A DNA stretch of 6,091 nt from an uncultured Burkholderiales bacterium (GCA_937872165.1 CALMOR010000239.1:11419-17509); one strand, 5' to 3'. Shown: positions 1-6,035, numbered from the stretch's first letter. Program-made: numbers and translations. Notes: generated by a model not told the origin, from the letters alone.

Positions 1-73
1 GTTCTGCAGCAACGCGCTCTGCGGCAACCGCGCGAAGGTCGCGGCGTTCCGGCAGCGGCGGCGCGACGGCTGA
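1..73 (+). CDS. C-terminal end of a CGNR zinc-finger protein (partial)
   Basis: An open frame enters from the left edge (first full codon at 2-4) and ends at TGA 71-73, leaving 23 residues: FCSNALCGNRAKVAAFRQRR followed by RDG. The C-x4-CGNR-x-K core followed by an Arg-rich helix is the hallmark of the CGNR zinc finger, which sits at the extreme C-terminus of its family. Those proteins usually carry an N-terminal ABATE domain and are annotated as putative stress-related transcription regulators. The second Cys of the motif is the C of CGNR; the upstream part of the finger and the ABATE domain lie outside the window. The gene converges on the patatin gene, with 29 bp between the stops. The family call is confident because the signature is diagnostic and at the expected position; target and function are unknown. 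Confidence 0.82.
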   Translation, partial: FCSNALCGNRAKVAAFRQRRRDG

Positions 74-83
74 TCGCGCCGCC
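57..83. terminator. Hairpin between convergent genes, possible shared terminator
   Basis: The left arm at 57-66 (GGCGGCGCGA) is perfectly complementary to the right arm at 74-83 (TCGCGCCGCC), giving a 10-bp stem and a 7-nt loop. The loop contains the TGA stop of the CGNR gene. The hairpin lies 20 nt past the end of the minus-strand patatin gene, so it could act on both converging transcripts. There is no T-run on either side, so it is not a classical intrinsic terminator. It may instead be a Rho-assisted or 3'-end-protecting structure. The stem is seen directly; the function is inferred. Confidence 0.45.
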
Positions 84-102
84 CGTCGCGGACGAGGTCC
101 GA

Positions 103-1452
103 CTACCTCGCAGCAGGAGGTTCGACGGGCTCCGCGGGTTTCGTGTCGAGCAGGGGATTGCGCACGAGCGGCGGCACGCAGGCCGCGATCTTCCTGCCGT
201 CGCGCTTTTGGTGTCCGGAGGCTGCGGGACGGCGGGGCGCGACCGGTTCCTTGCACGAGGCATCGATCGTCAGCTGGACGCAGGCACCGGCGGGCGTCCC
301 CGCGCACGGGGAAAGGCGTCTCAGCTGCGCTTCGAGATAGTCCTTCCACGAATCGTCCGAGATCCGATCGCATCGACAGGCCGCGGCGGCCGGACCGCGA
401 AGGCCCCCGGTATTCCCGGACGAGGCGTCGTCGCCGTCGTCAGCGCCGGGATCGCGATCGGTCTTCTTCTCCGCGTCCTTGTCGCGACGATCGCGCTCGC
501 CCCTCGCGTCTTCCCGAGTCTTCGTCGCATCTCTCGGCGATCTTTCCGTCTCGTGCGCCGCCGGCGGGATCAGGACTTCGACGAGACCGGGTCGATGATC
601 CTTCGTGGTGTAGACCGGCTCGACCCGCACATCGGACCGTCCGGACGTCGTCCCCAGAAGCTCGGCGCATTCGCGCGAATCGGCATCGTAATAACGAACG
701 ATCATCGCGCTGGCGGCGACCGGCGGGACGCGTCCTTCGTCGCGCGCGAGCCGGTCGAGGTCCCGCGTCTCGTCGATGTCCAGCCCGACGCGGCTCCACG
801 CGGCGACGTAGCCCTCGATCAACGACTTCTGCGATGACCCGTATGCGAGAGGGACGATGATCCTGCCCCTGCAGGGCGCGTAGGTCCGCAAGGTCTCGGT
901 GGGCGCGACGGGAGCGCCCTGCCTGTGCATCAGGCGGGCCGAAGGGACCAACGCACTGGCCTCGACGACCGACGGAACCGAGCGACGGACCGGATCGGCC
1001 GGATGCGCGCAGGCCAGCAGCGGATGCGGACGGTAGTCGTAGGCCCAATAGCGCGCGCAATGGCTGCCGCGATCCTCGACCTCGTTGACGGTGAGGCCGA
1101 CGCTCAGGCACGACGCACGACGGCCCTCCGCGTACGGCTGCGAGATGCTGATCAGCCGCTGACAGCTTCGCGGACGCTGCGACTCGTCGACGCGCTCGCA
1201 TTGATCGATGGTGTCCTTGAGGATGTCGACCGCGAGGGGAGAGCGATTGAACCATCCCGCGTCCTGGTCGGGACACAGCGTGTCCGCGAAGCGCGCCAGC
1301 ATCGCCGCCGTGTTGCCGGCCGTGGCCGCGCGCGTCGCAGGTGTGGGGGCCTGGACCGCGAGGGTCCACGAGTCGACCAGCTCCTTGATCGCGCTCCGTT
1401 CGTCGCGGGTCTGCTGCGCGGCGCCGGCACGAAAGCCTTCGATCGTCTGCCA
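103..1452 (-). other. Cys-rich C-terminal region of the patatin protein, probably periplasmic
   Basis: This part encodes residues 918-1366 and follows a likely membrane segment at about 897-917, preceded by Arg891 and Arg895. It holds 14 Cys (977, 1002, 1014, 1032, 1049, 1065, 1111, 1179, 1276, 1278, 1300, 1308, 1317, 1342), against nine in the preceding 917 residues. Residues 1110-1215 look like a compact alpha/beta module, with strand-like IIVPLAY, a helix, then MIVRYYDADSRECAELL and VEVLIPP. A highly charged linker of Asp, Arg, Lys and Glu (about 1217-1260) leads to a second Cys cluster and a Pro-rich end. An even Cys count after an odd number of spans fits disulfides outside the cytoplasm. 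I recognise no named domain with confidence. Confidence 0.5.
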
Positions 1453-4203
1453 TGCCGCCGCGCCGGAGGCCGCCACGACCCCGAGTCCGATCGACGTCGA
1501 TACCGTGCTCGCCGCGATGCGCGCCGGCAATCGCGCGACGACCACGTCCTTGTCCATCGCGGCGAACGCCGCGGCCTCGCCTTCCTTCCCGATCGGACTG
1601 CCGTCGTCGTGGACGAACAGTTCGTCGACGCCTTCGACGAGGCCGACGAGGCCCTCGACGCTGAGGCGCTCGCCCAACGCCTTGCCGAGCGAGAAGTAGC
1701 TTTCCCACTGGGCCTCGTCGAAGAACTGGTCGGCAGTGCTCTGCTGCGGGAACTCCGGATGATCGCGCTTGAAATTGACGAGGTCGACCGGAAGGCCGCT
1801 GCACATGTTCGGCTTCACGAGGATCAGGTAGCCGATGTCGGCCACGGGGCGCTCGGTCGGCACGTCGTCGGCTTTCTTCGCATAGGTCACGCGCGCCAGT
1901 GCGAAGCACGCGTCCGAGGTGTTGGAGGCCAGGTCGTTGAGCGAGCCGAACATGGGGACCAGACTCGCCAGCTCCGCCGGTCTCCAGGGCCAGGCACCCG
2001 TCGGCCGCACCGGCTTCAGGAACTCGATCTCCGCCTGCAGATCGATGCGCGCCTTGCGCACCAGATTCTCGAGATCGTTGAACTCGTAGTGCAGGTCGAT
2101 GCCGCAGTCGGCGACGACGATCAGCCGCGCCCTTTCGGCGAGCAACGCATACGCACCGGTGTTCTCGAAATGGCCGCCGTCGGTCAGGAACCAGTCCCGC
2201 CCCTCCCTGTACTTGAAGTCGCCCAGCGTCTCGTCGAGCAGCCCGCGGATCTTCGCGAACGGCCAGCGCAGCGTGCCCGGCCCGGCATCGAAGGCCCGGC
2301 TGTTCCACCAGTAACCCAGGCGCGCCCCGGCGAACATCGCGAGCGCCGAGATGCCGCCTCGCGTCTGGCTGCCGAGTCCGGGCGAGACCGCGGCGCCCGA
2401 GATCGCCATCCACGATCCGAGCGTGAGGCCGCCGGCCTCGTCCCGGATCGGCTTCCAGTCGCCGAGGCCGACCCGGACCAGACCTGCCGGTCCGAGGGTC
2501 ATCACCCGCCCCTTCCGGTCCTGGTTGAAGAGCCCGCCTCGCCGGTTGCGGGTCTCGTTGAGGCAGACGTTGAGCAGATGGATCGGTCCGCCGATGCGGT
2601 GCGGCGCGTACTCGTGAAGAGCGATGTCGTCGGCGGCTTCGACGTCGTCCACCGCGAGCAGGCGTACTTCGTCGGGCGAGGCGGGAAGCGGCCCGACCAC
2701 ACGCATTTCCGGCCGGGCGGGCGATGAGCCGGCCACCGGCCCTCCGGCAGCGGAGCCGCCGCCACCGGTCGCCCGCTGCTCGAATCGTCGTGCGTTGGTC
2801 GCGCCCAGATAGCTGCGGATCAGGCGGGCCCGATAGAAGCCGTGCAGCGAAGAAAGATTCAGGAAGCGCACGTTCATGCCCGTCAGCAACAGGTAGGGCA
2901 CGACGATCAACGCGATGCAGGCGATCCACGGCGCCGGAGCCGTGAAGTCGGGAGCGGGACCTTCGAAGATGCCGCTCAGGGCGACCTTGTGCACGACGGC
3001 CACCCACCAGACGAGGAGCACGAAGGTCAGGACGCGACCGAGCACGCTCAGCAGCCTCGGCAGCAGCGTCGAGCTCGTCGCCGCGTTGCGAACGGAGGAG
3101 GTCGGCGAGAGCAGCACGCGCAACGCGGCGGCGATCACGACCAGGGCATATCCGAGCCGGGTCCACGACGGCTGCTCGTAGGCGAGCCACCATGCAGCGC
3201 GATCGACGAGCCCCGCGAGCACGATCCAGCCCATCGTCCTGAACGAGGTCGCCAGCGACTTGGTCAGTCGATTGCGCGCGGTGTCGTAGGTTTCGTCCTG
3301 CAGCGCCCGGCCTTCGCGCGGACCGGCCGAAGCGGCGTTCGTGGCCAGCGCGGCCGCGGACCATGCGCTCCACGCGACCGCGACCCCGCAGGCCCACGCC
3401 ACCGCGATCAACGTGATCACGCCGATCGCCGCCGCGCTCGGCGTCAACGCGAAGACCAGCTGCGAGTCGGGCAGCTTGAAACGGGCGAAGGCGAGCGGAA
3501 TCGCGATCGCGCACGCGACGACCGCGACCACCACGACCGCGACGAACTGCTCCTCGATCCAGCTCACCATCCAGAACGCCCAGCACAGGACCAATGCCCA
3601 GAAGGCCAGCGGGACGAGCAGGAGCCAGATCGTCGGCACGAGGTCGATCCAGTTCCGCGCCCATTCGACGATGCCCCACGACAGCCCGACGGCTCGGCCG
3701 AAGCCCCACCACCCCGCCGCATCGACGATCGAAAGGCTCGCGCCCATCAGGAGACCGAGCAGGCCGAGTTCCAGATGGATGCCGATCAGGTTGCGCACGT
3801 AGACGGCCAGCGCGAAGAACCGGTCCCGGACCCCCTGCGGCACGAGGTAGCGGCCGTTCGCGCGAAGCCACCAGGCGAACCAGCTGTTGCCGCCGCGACG
3901 GAGCGCTTCGACGATCTCCATCAATTCGTCGGGCGTCGTGGCCCGCTGGATCAACCGGCCGACCATCGACCCGATGTAGCCGCCGCCGGAAACCGTCGAC
4001 AACAGATCGAAGCGCAGGAAGAGACGCTTCGCCGCGAGCGCCTGCAGGAGTCCGAAGCAGAACGTCGCGCTGCGGATGCCGCCGCCGGACAACGCGAGGC
4101 CCCAGGTCCCGTCGACATGATGCAGGCCCGCCTCGGCCTTCAGCGCGTCGGTCGAGAGTGCCCGGCGCCGCTCGTCGACGAGACCGTGGATGACCGTGCT
4201 CAT
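103..4203 (-). CDS. Large membrane-embedded patatin-like phospholipase / acylhydrolase
   Basis: The product has 1366 residues. It belongs to the bacterial patatin-like group, serine acylhydrolases with a Ser-Asp dyad that cleave acyl esters of (phospho)lipids. The oxyanion loop is SGGGIRSATF (39-48). The nucleophile is Ser72 in STVSGGGYIG, with Thr in the first Gly position of G-x-S-x-G. The acid is Asp675 in DGGHFENTG, followed by the typical IVVADCG and LVRKARIDLQAEIEF stretch (695-728). About eight hydrophobic segments (139-442) and a Gly-rich linker (478-497) lie between Ser and Asp. A ninth segment (about 897-917) precedes a Cys-rich tail. Family patatins are often 250-400 residues, so this one is far larger. 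The ATG at 4203 was chosen because GGGAGGGG lies 5 nt upstream (the GGAGG core 7 nt); an in-frame GTG at 4275 has no such site. All catalytic residues are present, so an active enzyme is likely. The substrate is unknown. Confidence 0.9.
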   Translation of the reverse strand: MSTVIHGLVDERRRALSTDALKAEAGLHHVDGTWGLALSGGGIRSATFCFGLLQALAAKRLFLRFDLLSTVSGGGYIGSMVGRLIQRATTPDELMEIVEALRRGGNSWFAWWLRANGRYLVPQGVRDRFFALAVYVRNLIGIHLELGLLGLLMGASLSIVDAAGWWGFGRAVGLSWGIVEWARNWIDLVPTIWLLLVPLAFWALVLCWAFWMVSWIEEQFVAVVVVAVVACAIAIPLAFARFKLPDSQLVFALTPSAAAIGVITLIAVAWACGVAVAWSAWSAAALATNAASAGPREGRALQDETYDTARNRLTKSLATSFRTMGWIVLAGLVDRAAWWLAYEQPSWTRLGYALVVIAAALRVLLSPTSSVRNAATSSTLLPRLLSVLGRVLTFVLLVWWVAVVHKVALSGIFEGPAPDFTAPAPWIACIALIVVPYLLLTGMNVRFLNLSSLHGFYRARLIRSYLGATNARRFEQRATGGGGSAAGGPVAGSSPARPEMRVVGPLPASPDEVRLLAVDDVEAADDIALHEYAPHRIGGPIHLLNVCLNETRNRRGGLFNQDRKGRVMTLGPAGLVRVGLGDWKPIRDEAGGLTLGSWMAISGAAVSPGLGSQTRGGISALAMFAGARLGYWWNSRAFDAGPGTLRWPFAKIRGLLDETLGDFKYREGRDWFLTDGGHFENTGAYALLAERARLIVVADCGIDLHYEFNDLENLVRKARIDLQAEIEFLKPVRPTGAWPWRPAELASLVPMFGSLNDLASNTSDACFALARVTYAKKADDVPTERPVADIGYLILVKPNMCSGLPVDLVNFKRDHPEFPQQSTADQFFDEAQWESYFSLGKALGERLSVEGLVGLVEGVDELFVHDDGSPIGKEGEAAAFAAMDKDVVVARLPARIAASTVSTSIGLGVVAASGAAAWQTIEGFRAGAAQQTRDERSAIKELVDSWTLAVQAPTPATRAATAGNTAAMLARFADTLCPDQDAGWFNRSPLAVDILKDTIDQCERVDESQRPRSCQRLISISQPYAEGRRASCLSVGLTVNEVEDRGSHCARYWAYDYRPHPLLACAHPADPVRRSVPSVVEASALVPSARLMHRQGAPVAPTETLRTYAPCRGRIIVPLAYGSSQKSLIEGYVAAWSRVGLDIDETRDLDRLARDEGRVPPVAASAMIVRYYDADSRECAELLGTTSGRSDVRVEPVYTTKDHRPGLVEVLIPPAAHETERSPRDATKTREDARGERDRRDKDAEKKTDRDPGADDGDDASSGNTGGLRGPAAAACRCDRISDDSWKDYLEAQLRRLSPCAGTPAGACVQLTIDASCKEPVAPRRPAASGHQKRDGRKIAACVPPLVRNPLLDTKPAEPVEPPAAR
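2878..3789 (-). other. Membrane-spanning insertion within the patatin domain
   Basis: This stretch encodes residues 139-442 of the patatin protein. Hydrophobic segments lie at roughly 139-160, 190-215, 219-240, 257-289, 324-341, 346-363, 389-408 and 425-442. Polar stretches separate some of them, such as residues 291-320, which are rich in Arg, Asp and Glu. An even number of spans would return the chain to the starting side, so the Ser72 and Asp675 halves could meet in the cytoplasm. Spans were judged by eye, and the number could be off by one or two. Confidence 0.75.
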
Positions 4204-4208
4204 GATTG

Positions 4209-4216
4209 CCCCTCCC
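4209..4216 (-). promoter_or_regulatory. Ribosome binding site of the patatin gene
   Basis: On the minus strand GGGAGGGG lies 5 nt before the ATG at 4203, with the GGAGG core about 7 nt away. It is the strongest Shine-Dalgarno match near any candidate start of this gene and decides for the ATG at 4203 over the upstream GTG at 4275. Confidence 0.8.
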
Positions 4217-4386
4217 AGGACGGATCGAGCCGTTGCGCCGCACGTCCACGAGCATCGCCCGTCCGATCGGACCACCCGTCGGCCCGGGAGAGGAGGTGCG
4301 GTGAAGGTGAGCGTGGGGGGCGACGCGGCAATGGAATGCCGTCGAATCTAGCGTAGCCCGGCGCGCTTGCGAGAGCCTTCGAGAGA

Positions 4387-4404
4387 CGACGCACCGGTGC
4401 GTCG
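4387..4404. promoter_or_regulatory. 18-bp perfect palindrome, candidate operator
   Basis: CGACGCACC is followed directly by its reverse complement GGTGCGTCG. A perfect 18-bp dyad with no central gap is the usual shape of a site for a homodimeric regulator. It could also form a 7-bp hairpin with a CCGG loop in RNA. It lies about 185 bp upstream of the patatin ATG and 14 bp upstream of the weak -35 candidate at 4368-4373. No regulator gene for it is seen in the window. Confidence 0.4.
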
Positions 4405-4413
4405 CGGCGGCAG

Positions 4414-4482
4414 CACGTCCGATGCGGACGTGTCGCGCTCGACGAGCATCGTGCGACGTCCACGCCCAAGTGCCGAGGCACT
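4414..4482. other. Cluster of three small dyads
   Basis: CACGTCC (4414-4420) pairs with GGACGTG (4426-4432) across 5 nt. GCTCG and CGAGC flank a single A at 4437-4447. AGTGCC (4469-4474) pairs with GGCACT (4477-4482) across 2 nt. The hexamer ACGTCC recurs at 4456-4461, so three copies of ACGTCC or its complement lie within 47 bp. They may be protein sites or RNA hairpins. Each dyad alone could be chance in such G+C-rich DNA. Confidence 0.3.
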
Positions 4483-4513
4483 GGCTCTCCGGCCGGCAAC
4501 CCGACATCGCAGC

Positions 4514-4550
4514 GCCTTGCCATCCTGGACGCGGCGTCCCGACGCAAGGC
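4514..4550. other. Two-tier hairpin
   Basis: The outer stem pairs GCCTTGC (4514-4520) with GCAAGGC (4544-4550). Inside it GGACGC (4527-4532) and GCGTCC (4534-4539) form a second dyad about a single G. There is no T-run on either strand. On the minus strand it lies about 215 nt past the acetyltransferase stop and more than 300 nt before the patatin start. Confidence 0.4.
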
Positions 4551-4578
4551 CCTATTGCAGCCGGAAGCCGTTCGTCAC

Positions 4579-4611
4579 GGTCGCGGGCGGCATCGAGCGC
4601 CGACCGCGACC
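4579..4611. other. Long hairpin with one internal mismatch
   Basis: GGTCGCGG (4579-4586) pairs with CCGCGACC (4604-4611). After a single G/A mismatch, CGGC (4588-4591) pairs with GCCG (4599-4602), leaving a 7-nt loop. That makes 12 pairs in 33 nt. No T-run follows. It may be part of a structured transcript or an mRNA end. Confidence 0.4.
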
Positions 4612-4693
4612 CGCGTCATTGCGGGCGTGACGACGACGCAGGGGCCGCTGCCTCGGTCTTCTTGGCCACCTGCTCGCTCGGCGACCGCGAGTG

Positions 4694-4725
4694 CTTCGGG
4701 CGCTGCGGCCGCACGCCGCCCGAAG
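4694..4725 (-). terminator. Hairpin downstream of the acetyltransferase gene, possible terminator
   Basis: CTTCGGGCG (4694-4702) pairs perfectly with CGCCCGAAG (4717-4725), a 9-bp stem around 14 nt that itself contains the palindrome TGCGGCCGCA. On the minus strand the hairpin begins 39 nt after the acetyltransferase stop, the usual place for a terminator. No T-run follows, so function as an intrinsic terminator is uncertain. Confidence 0.4.
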
Positions 4726-4764
4726 ACGGCTGCGAGACGGCACCCGATCGGGATCGGGGGCGCG

Positions 4765-5289
4765 TCAGGCCTGCGGCTCCGCCTGCAGGTCGAGCCACAT
4801 GTGGACCTTCGACACGTAGCCGTCGTCGACCGCGATCGCCAGCGGCTCGACGCCGAAGGACTCGAAGCCGCACTTGCGATACAGCGTCTCGGCCTCGCGA
4901 TTGCCTTCGGTGACGGTGAGCGTGACGGTGCGAACGCCCTCACGCTGTCGCGCCTCGTCCAGCACCGCGACGACGAGGCGCTGCCCGATGCCCTGGTTCG
5001 TGTAGTCGCCGTGCACGTACATGCCGTAGAGCTGGGACTTGTGACGCATCTTCGGTCGCTGTTCGAAGCGCAGGCCCGCGACCCCGACCAGACGACGTTC
5101 GTCGAACGCGCCGACCACGATCTCCTCGGCCTCGTCGCCGTCCTTGACCCGCCCCTCCCACCAGGTCATCGGGAACGGTTCGCGTTCCGCGACGCTGGCG
5201 GTGAACGCGACCGGATGCAGCGCATAGCCTTCGAGCATGAACTCGCGATAGGCGGCCGCGTCCGCGGACCCGAGGCGGCGGATGTTCAT
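4765..5289 (-). CDS. GNAT-family N-acetyltransferase
   Basis: The product is a 174-residue soluble protein with the GNAT fold, predicted to move an acetyl group from acetyl-CoA to an amine in the cytoplasm. The N-terminus MNIRRLGSADAAAYREFMLE is the usual first strand and helix. Strand 4 is SQLYGMYVHGDY (85-96), followed by the acetyl-CoA pyrophosphate loop TNQGIG (97-102). Motif B is GNREAETLYRKCGFESFG (129-146). Length and motif order are those of a complete single-domain GNAT. The first position of the loop, normally Gln or Arg, is Thr. The ATG at 5289 fits the family N-terminus; a modest GGGA lies 7 nt before it. The acceptor cannot be told from sequence. The reading frame continues upstream to a TAG at 5362-5364 without another start codon. 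The 561-bp gap on the 3' side suggests it is not tightly coupled to the patatin gene. Confidence 0.93.
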   Translation of the reverse strand: MNIRRLGSADAAAYREFMLEGYALHPVAFTASVAEREPFPMTWWEGRVKDGDEAEEIVVGAFDERRLVGVAGLRFEQRPKMRHKSQLYGMYVHGDYTNQGIGQRLVVAVLDEARQREGVRTVTLTVTEGNREAETLYRKCGFESFGVEPLAIAVDDGYVSKVHMWLDLQAEPQA

Positions 5290-5361
5290 CGGCTGGTCCC
5301 GAAGACCCGCGGGGATACGACCGGCCTCGGCGATGCGGTCGAAGTCGCGGCCAGTGGGGGC

Positions 5362-5490
5362 CTACTGTCCGGTCGGACGGTCGAATGCCAACGCCCGTTC
5401 GCGGTCGTCAGCGGACGGTGCGGCGATGCCGGGGGACAGCTGGAAGGTATCCGGGTCGTCGAGCAGGGTGCGGTGCGAGACATGAAGGGA
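5362..5490 (-). pseudogene. Coding-like fragment in the acetyltransferase frame, ending in TAG
   Basis: Between an in-frame TGA (5491-5493) and TAG (5362-5364) lie 42 codons with a natural amino-acid mix, including TLLDDPDTFQLSPG and ADDRERALAFDRPTGQ, and mostly G/C in third positions. There is no ATG, GTG or TTG near its beginning. After the TAG the same frame goes on (GRDFDRIAEAGRIPAGLRDQP) into the acetyltransferase start. It could be the tail of a decayed gene, a small gene with an unusual start or a frameshift, or chance in G+C-rich DNA. I do not recognise a family. Confidence 0.28.
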
Positions 5491-5780
5491 TCATAGCGTG
5501 CGACCGGGCGCCGGCCTTTGCGGTCGAGGGCATCTGACCGGGCTTCTGCGCGTCGTCGATGCTCGAGGACAACTGTGAGACTACGGGGCGAATGAGCGGT
5601 CGCCGGCCTCTCGTCAACGTCTGGCCTGCGATGGCAGCAGTCCAGAAGAAAGCCGACCCGAGCCACGAACGTCAATCGCAGACGCCAGCGCTCCAGTTCC
5701 CGGAAGCTGTCGGCGCCTCGAGGGCGCGCCATGCCGGACGACATCGTCCTGTCGATCTCCTGCGATGCGGACGCCCACTG

Positions 5781-6008
5781 CTATCGACGGACGTCGTCGT
5801 GCTCCACCGGATCGTCGTGCTGCGGATCCATGTCGTCGTCGTCCACTGGCTCGTCCTTGGGACCGGCTGCGATGGACCGGCCGAACGGCGGCATGCGACT
5901 CTCATCACGGCAACGCCCGACGACGAGGGGGGCGAAGCGACTTCGCTGCGCCGGTTCGGACGAAAAGACTCTTGGCATCGACATCCGCTGCATGCGGACT
6001 CCAATCAT
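5781..6008 (-). CDS. Possible small protein with an acidic His/Asp tail
   Basis: The minus-strand frame from ATG 6008 to TAG 5781-5783 encodes 75 residues. The last third is strongly acidic (PKDEPVDDDDMDPQ, then HDD and EHDD) with mainly G/C-ending codons, which is unlike the Arg/Ser/Thr-rich frames around it. The first part looks less like protein. A start at the internal ATG 5894 (MPPFGRSIAAGPKDEP...) would give 37 residues with a weak GAGAG 4 nt upstream; the ATG at 6008 has no Shine-Dalgarno sequence. There is no known domain. It may be a real small protein or the acidic by-product of GTC/GTCGTC-rich DNA. Confidence 0.28.
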   Translation of the reverse strand: MIGVRMQRMSMPRVFSSEPAQRSRFAPLVVGRCRDESRMPPFGRSIAAGPKDEPVDDDDMDPQHDDPVEHDDVRR

Positions 6009-6035
6009 TCATCAGATAATGACAACGACATCGTC

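Larger units (their letters stand above)
4204..4764. other. 561-bp intergenic gap with many inverted repeats
   Basis: I see no convincing gene between the acetyltransferase stop and the patatin start; the open frames here are Arg/Pro/Ser-rich and lack family features. The gap contains an 18-bp perfect palindrome (4387-4404) and a series of hairpins at 4414-4432, 4437-4447, 4469-4482, 4514-4550, 4579-4611 and 4694-4725. A weak sigma70-like promoter for the patatin gene may exist on the minus strand: TAGATT at 4345-4350 with CTCGCA 17 bp upstream at 4368-4373. It would give a leader of about 135 nt. That promoter is a poor match and only a suggestion. Confidence 0.5.
5290..6035. other. 0.75-kb stretch without a confident gene
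   Basis: Base composition drops towards more A+T at about 5560-5700 and again beyond 5940, as expected of non-coding DNA. The frames here are mostly Arg/Ser/Thr/Pro-rich shadows. The only coding-like pieces are the fragment at 5362-5490 and the small acidic frame at 5781-6008. A TATGAT at 5490-5495 on the minus strand resembles a -10 box about 200 bp before the acetyltransferase start, but no matching -35 was found. Confidence 0.5.

Noticed and set aside
103..4203. Anti-phage CBASS phospholipase effector (CapV-like)
   Set aside because: CapV proteins are small and soluble and lie beside a CD-NTase gene. This protein is a large membrane protein and no nucleotidyltransferase gene is seen in the window.
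925..4356. Long plus-strand frames (925-2727 and 2842-4356) opposite the patatin gene
   Set aside because: They are antisense shadows, rich in Arg, Asp, His and Gln with no recognisable motif, while the minus strand carries intact catalytic motifs and membrane segments.
440..4507. A 1355-codon minus-strand open frame overlapping the patatin gene
   Set aside because: It is a shifted-frame shadow of the patatin gene: extremely Arg/Ala/Pro-rich, without domains, and long only because stop codons are rare at this G+C content.
4616..4764. Natural-looking tail on the minus strand (SEQVAKKTEAAAPASSSRPQ) just after the acetyltransferase stop
   Set aside because: It is in a different frame, has no start of its own outside the GNAT gene, and the GNAT protein is already full length; a frameshifted extension cannot be supported.
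4555..5496. A 313-codon plus-strand frame opposite the acetyltransferase
   Set aside because: It is the antisense shadow of a clear GNAT gene; its composition is Arg/Asp/Gly-rich and it shows no family signature.
5286..5744. A 152-codon minus-strand frame whose TGA overlaps the acetyltransferase ATG as ATGA
   Set aside because: The overlap suggests coupling, but the second half is Ser/Thr/Pro/Arg-rich and is the shifted shadow of the better frame at 5290-5490; the ribosome site is weak. The ATGA is probably chance.
5672..6004. A 110-codon minus-strand frame near the right end
   Set aside because: It is Ser/Thr/Arg-rich and a frame-shifted shadow of the acidic frame at 5781-6008.
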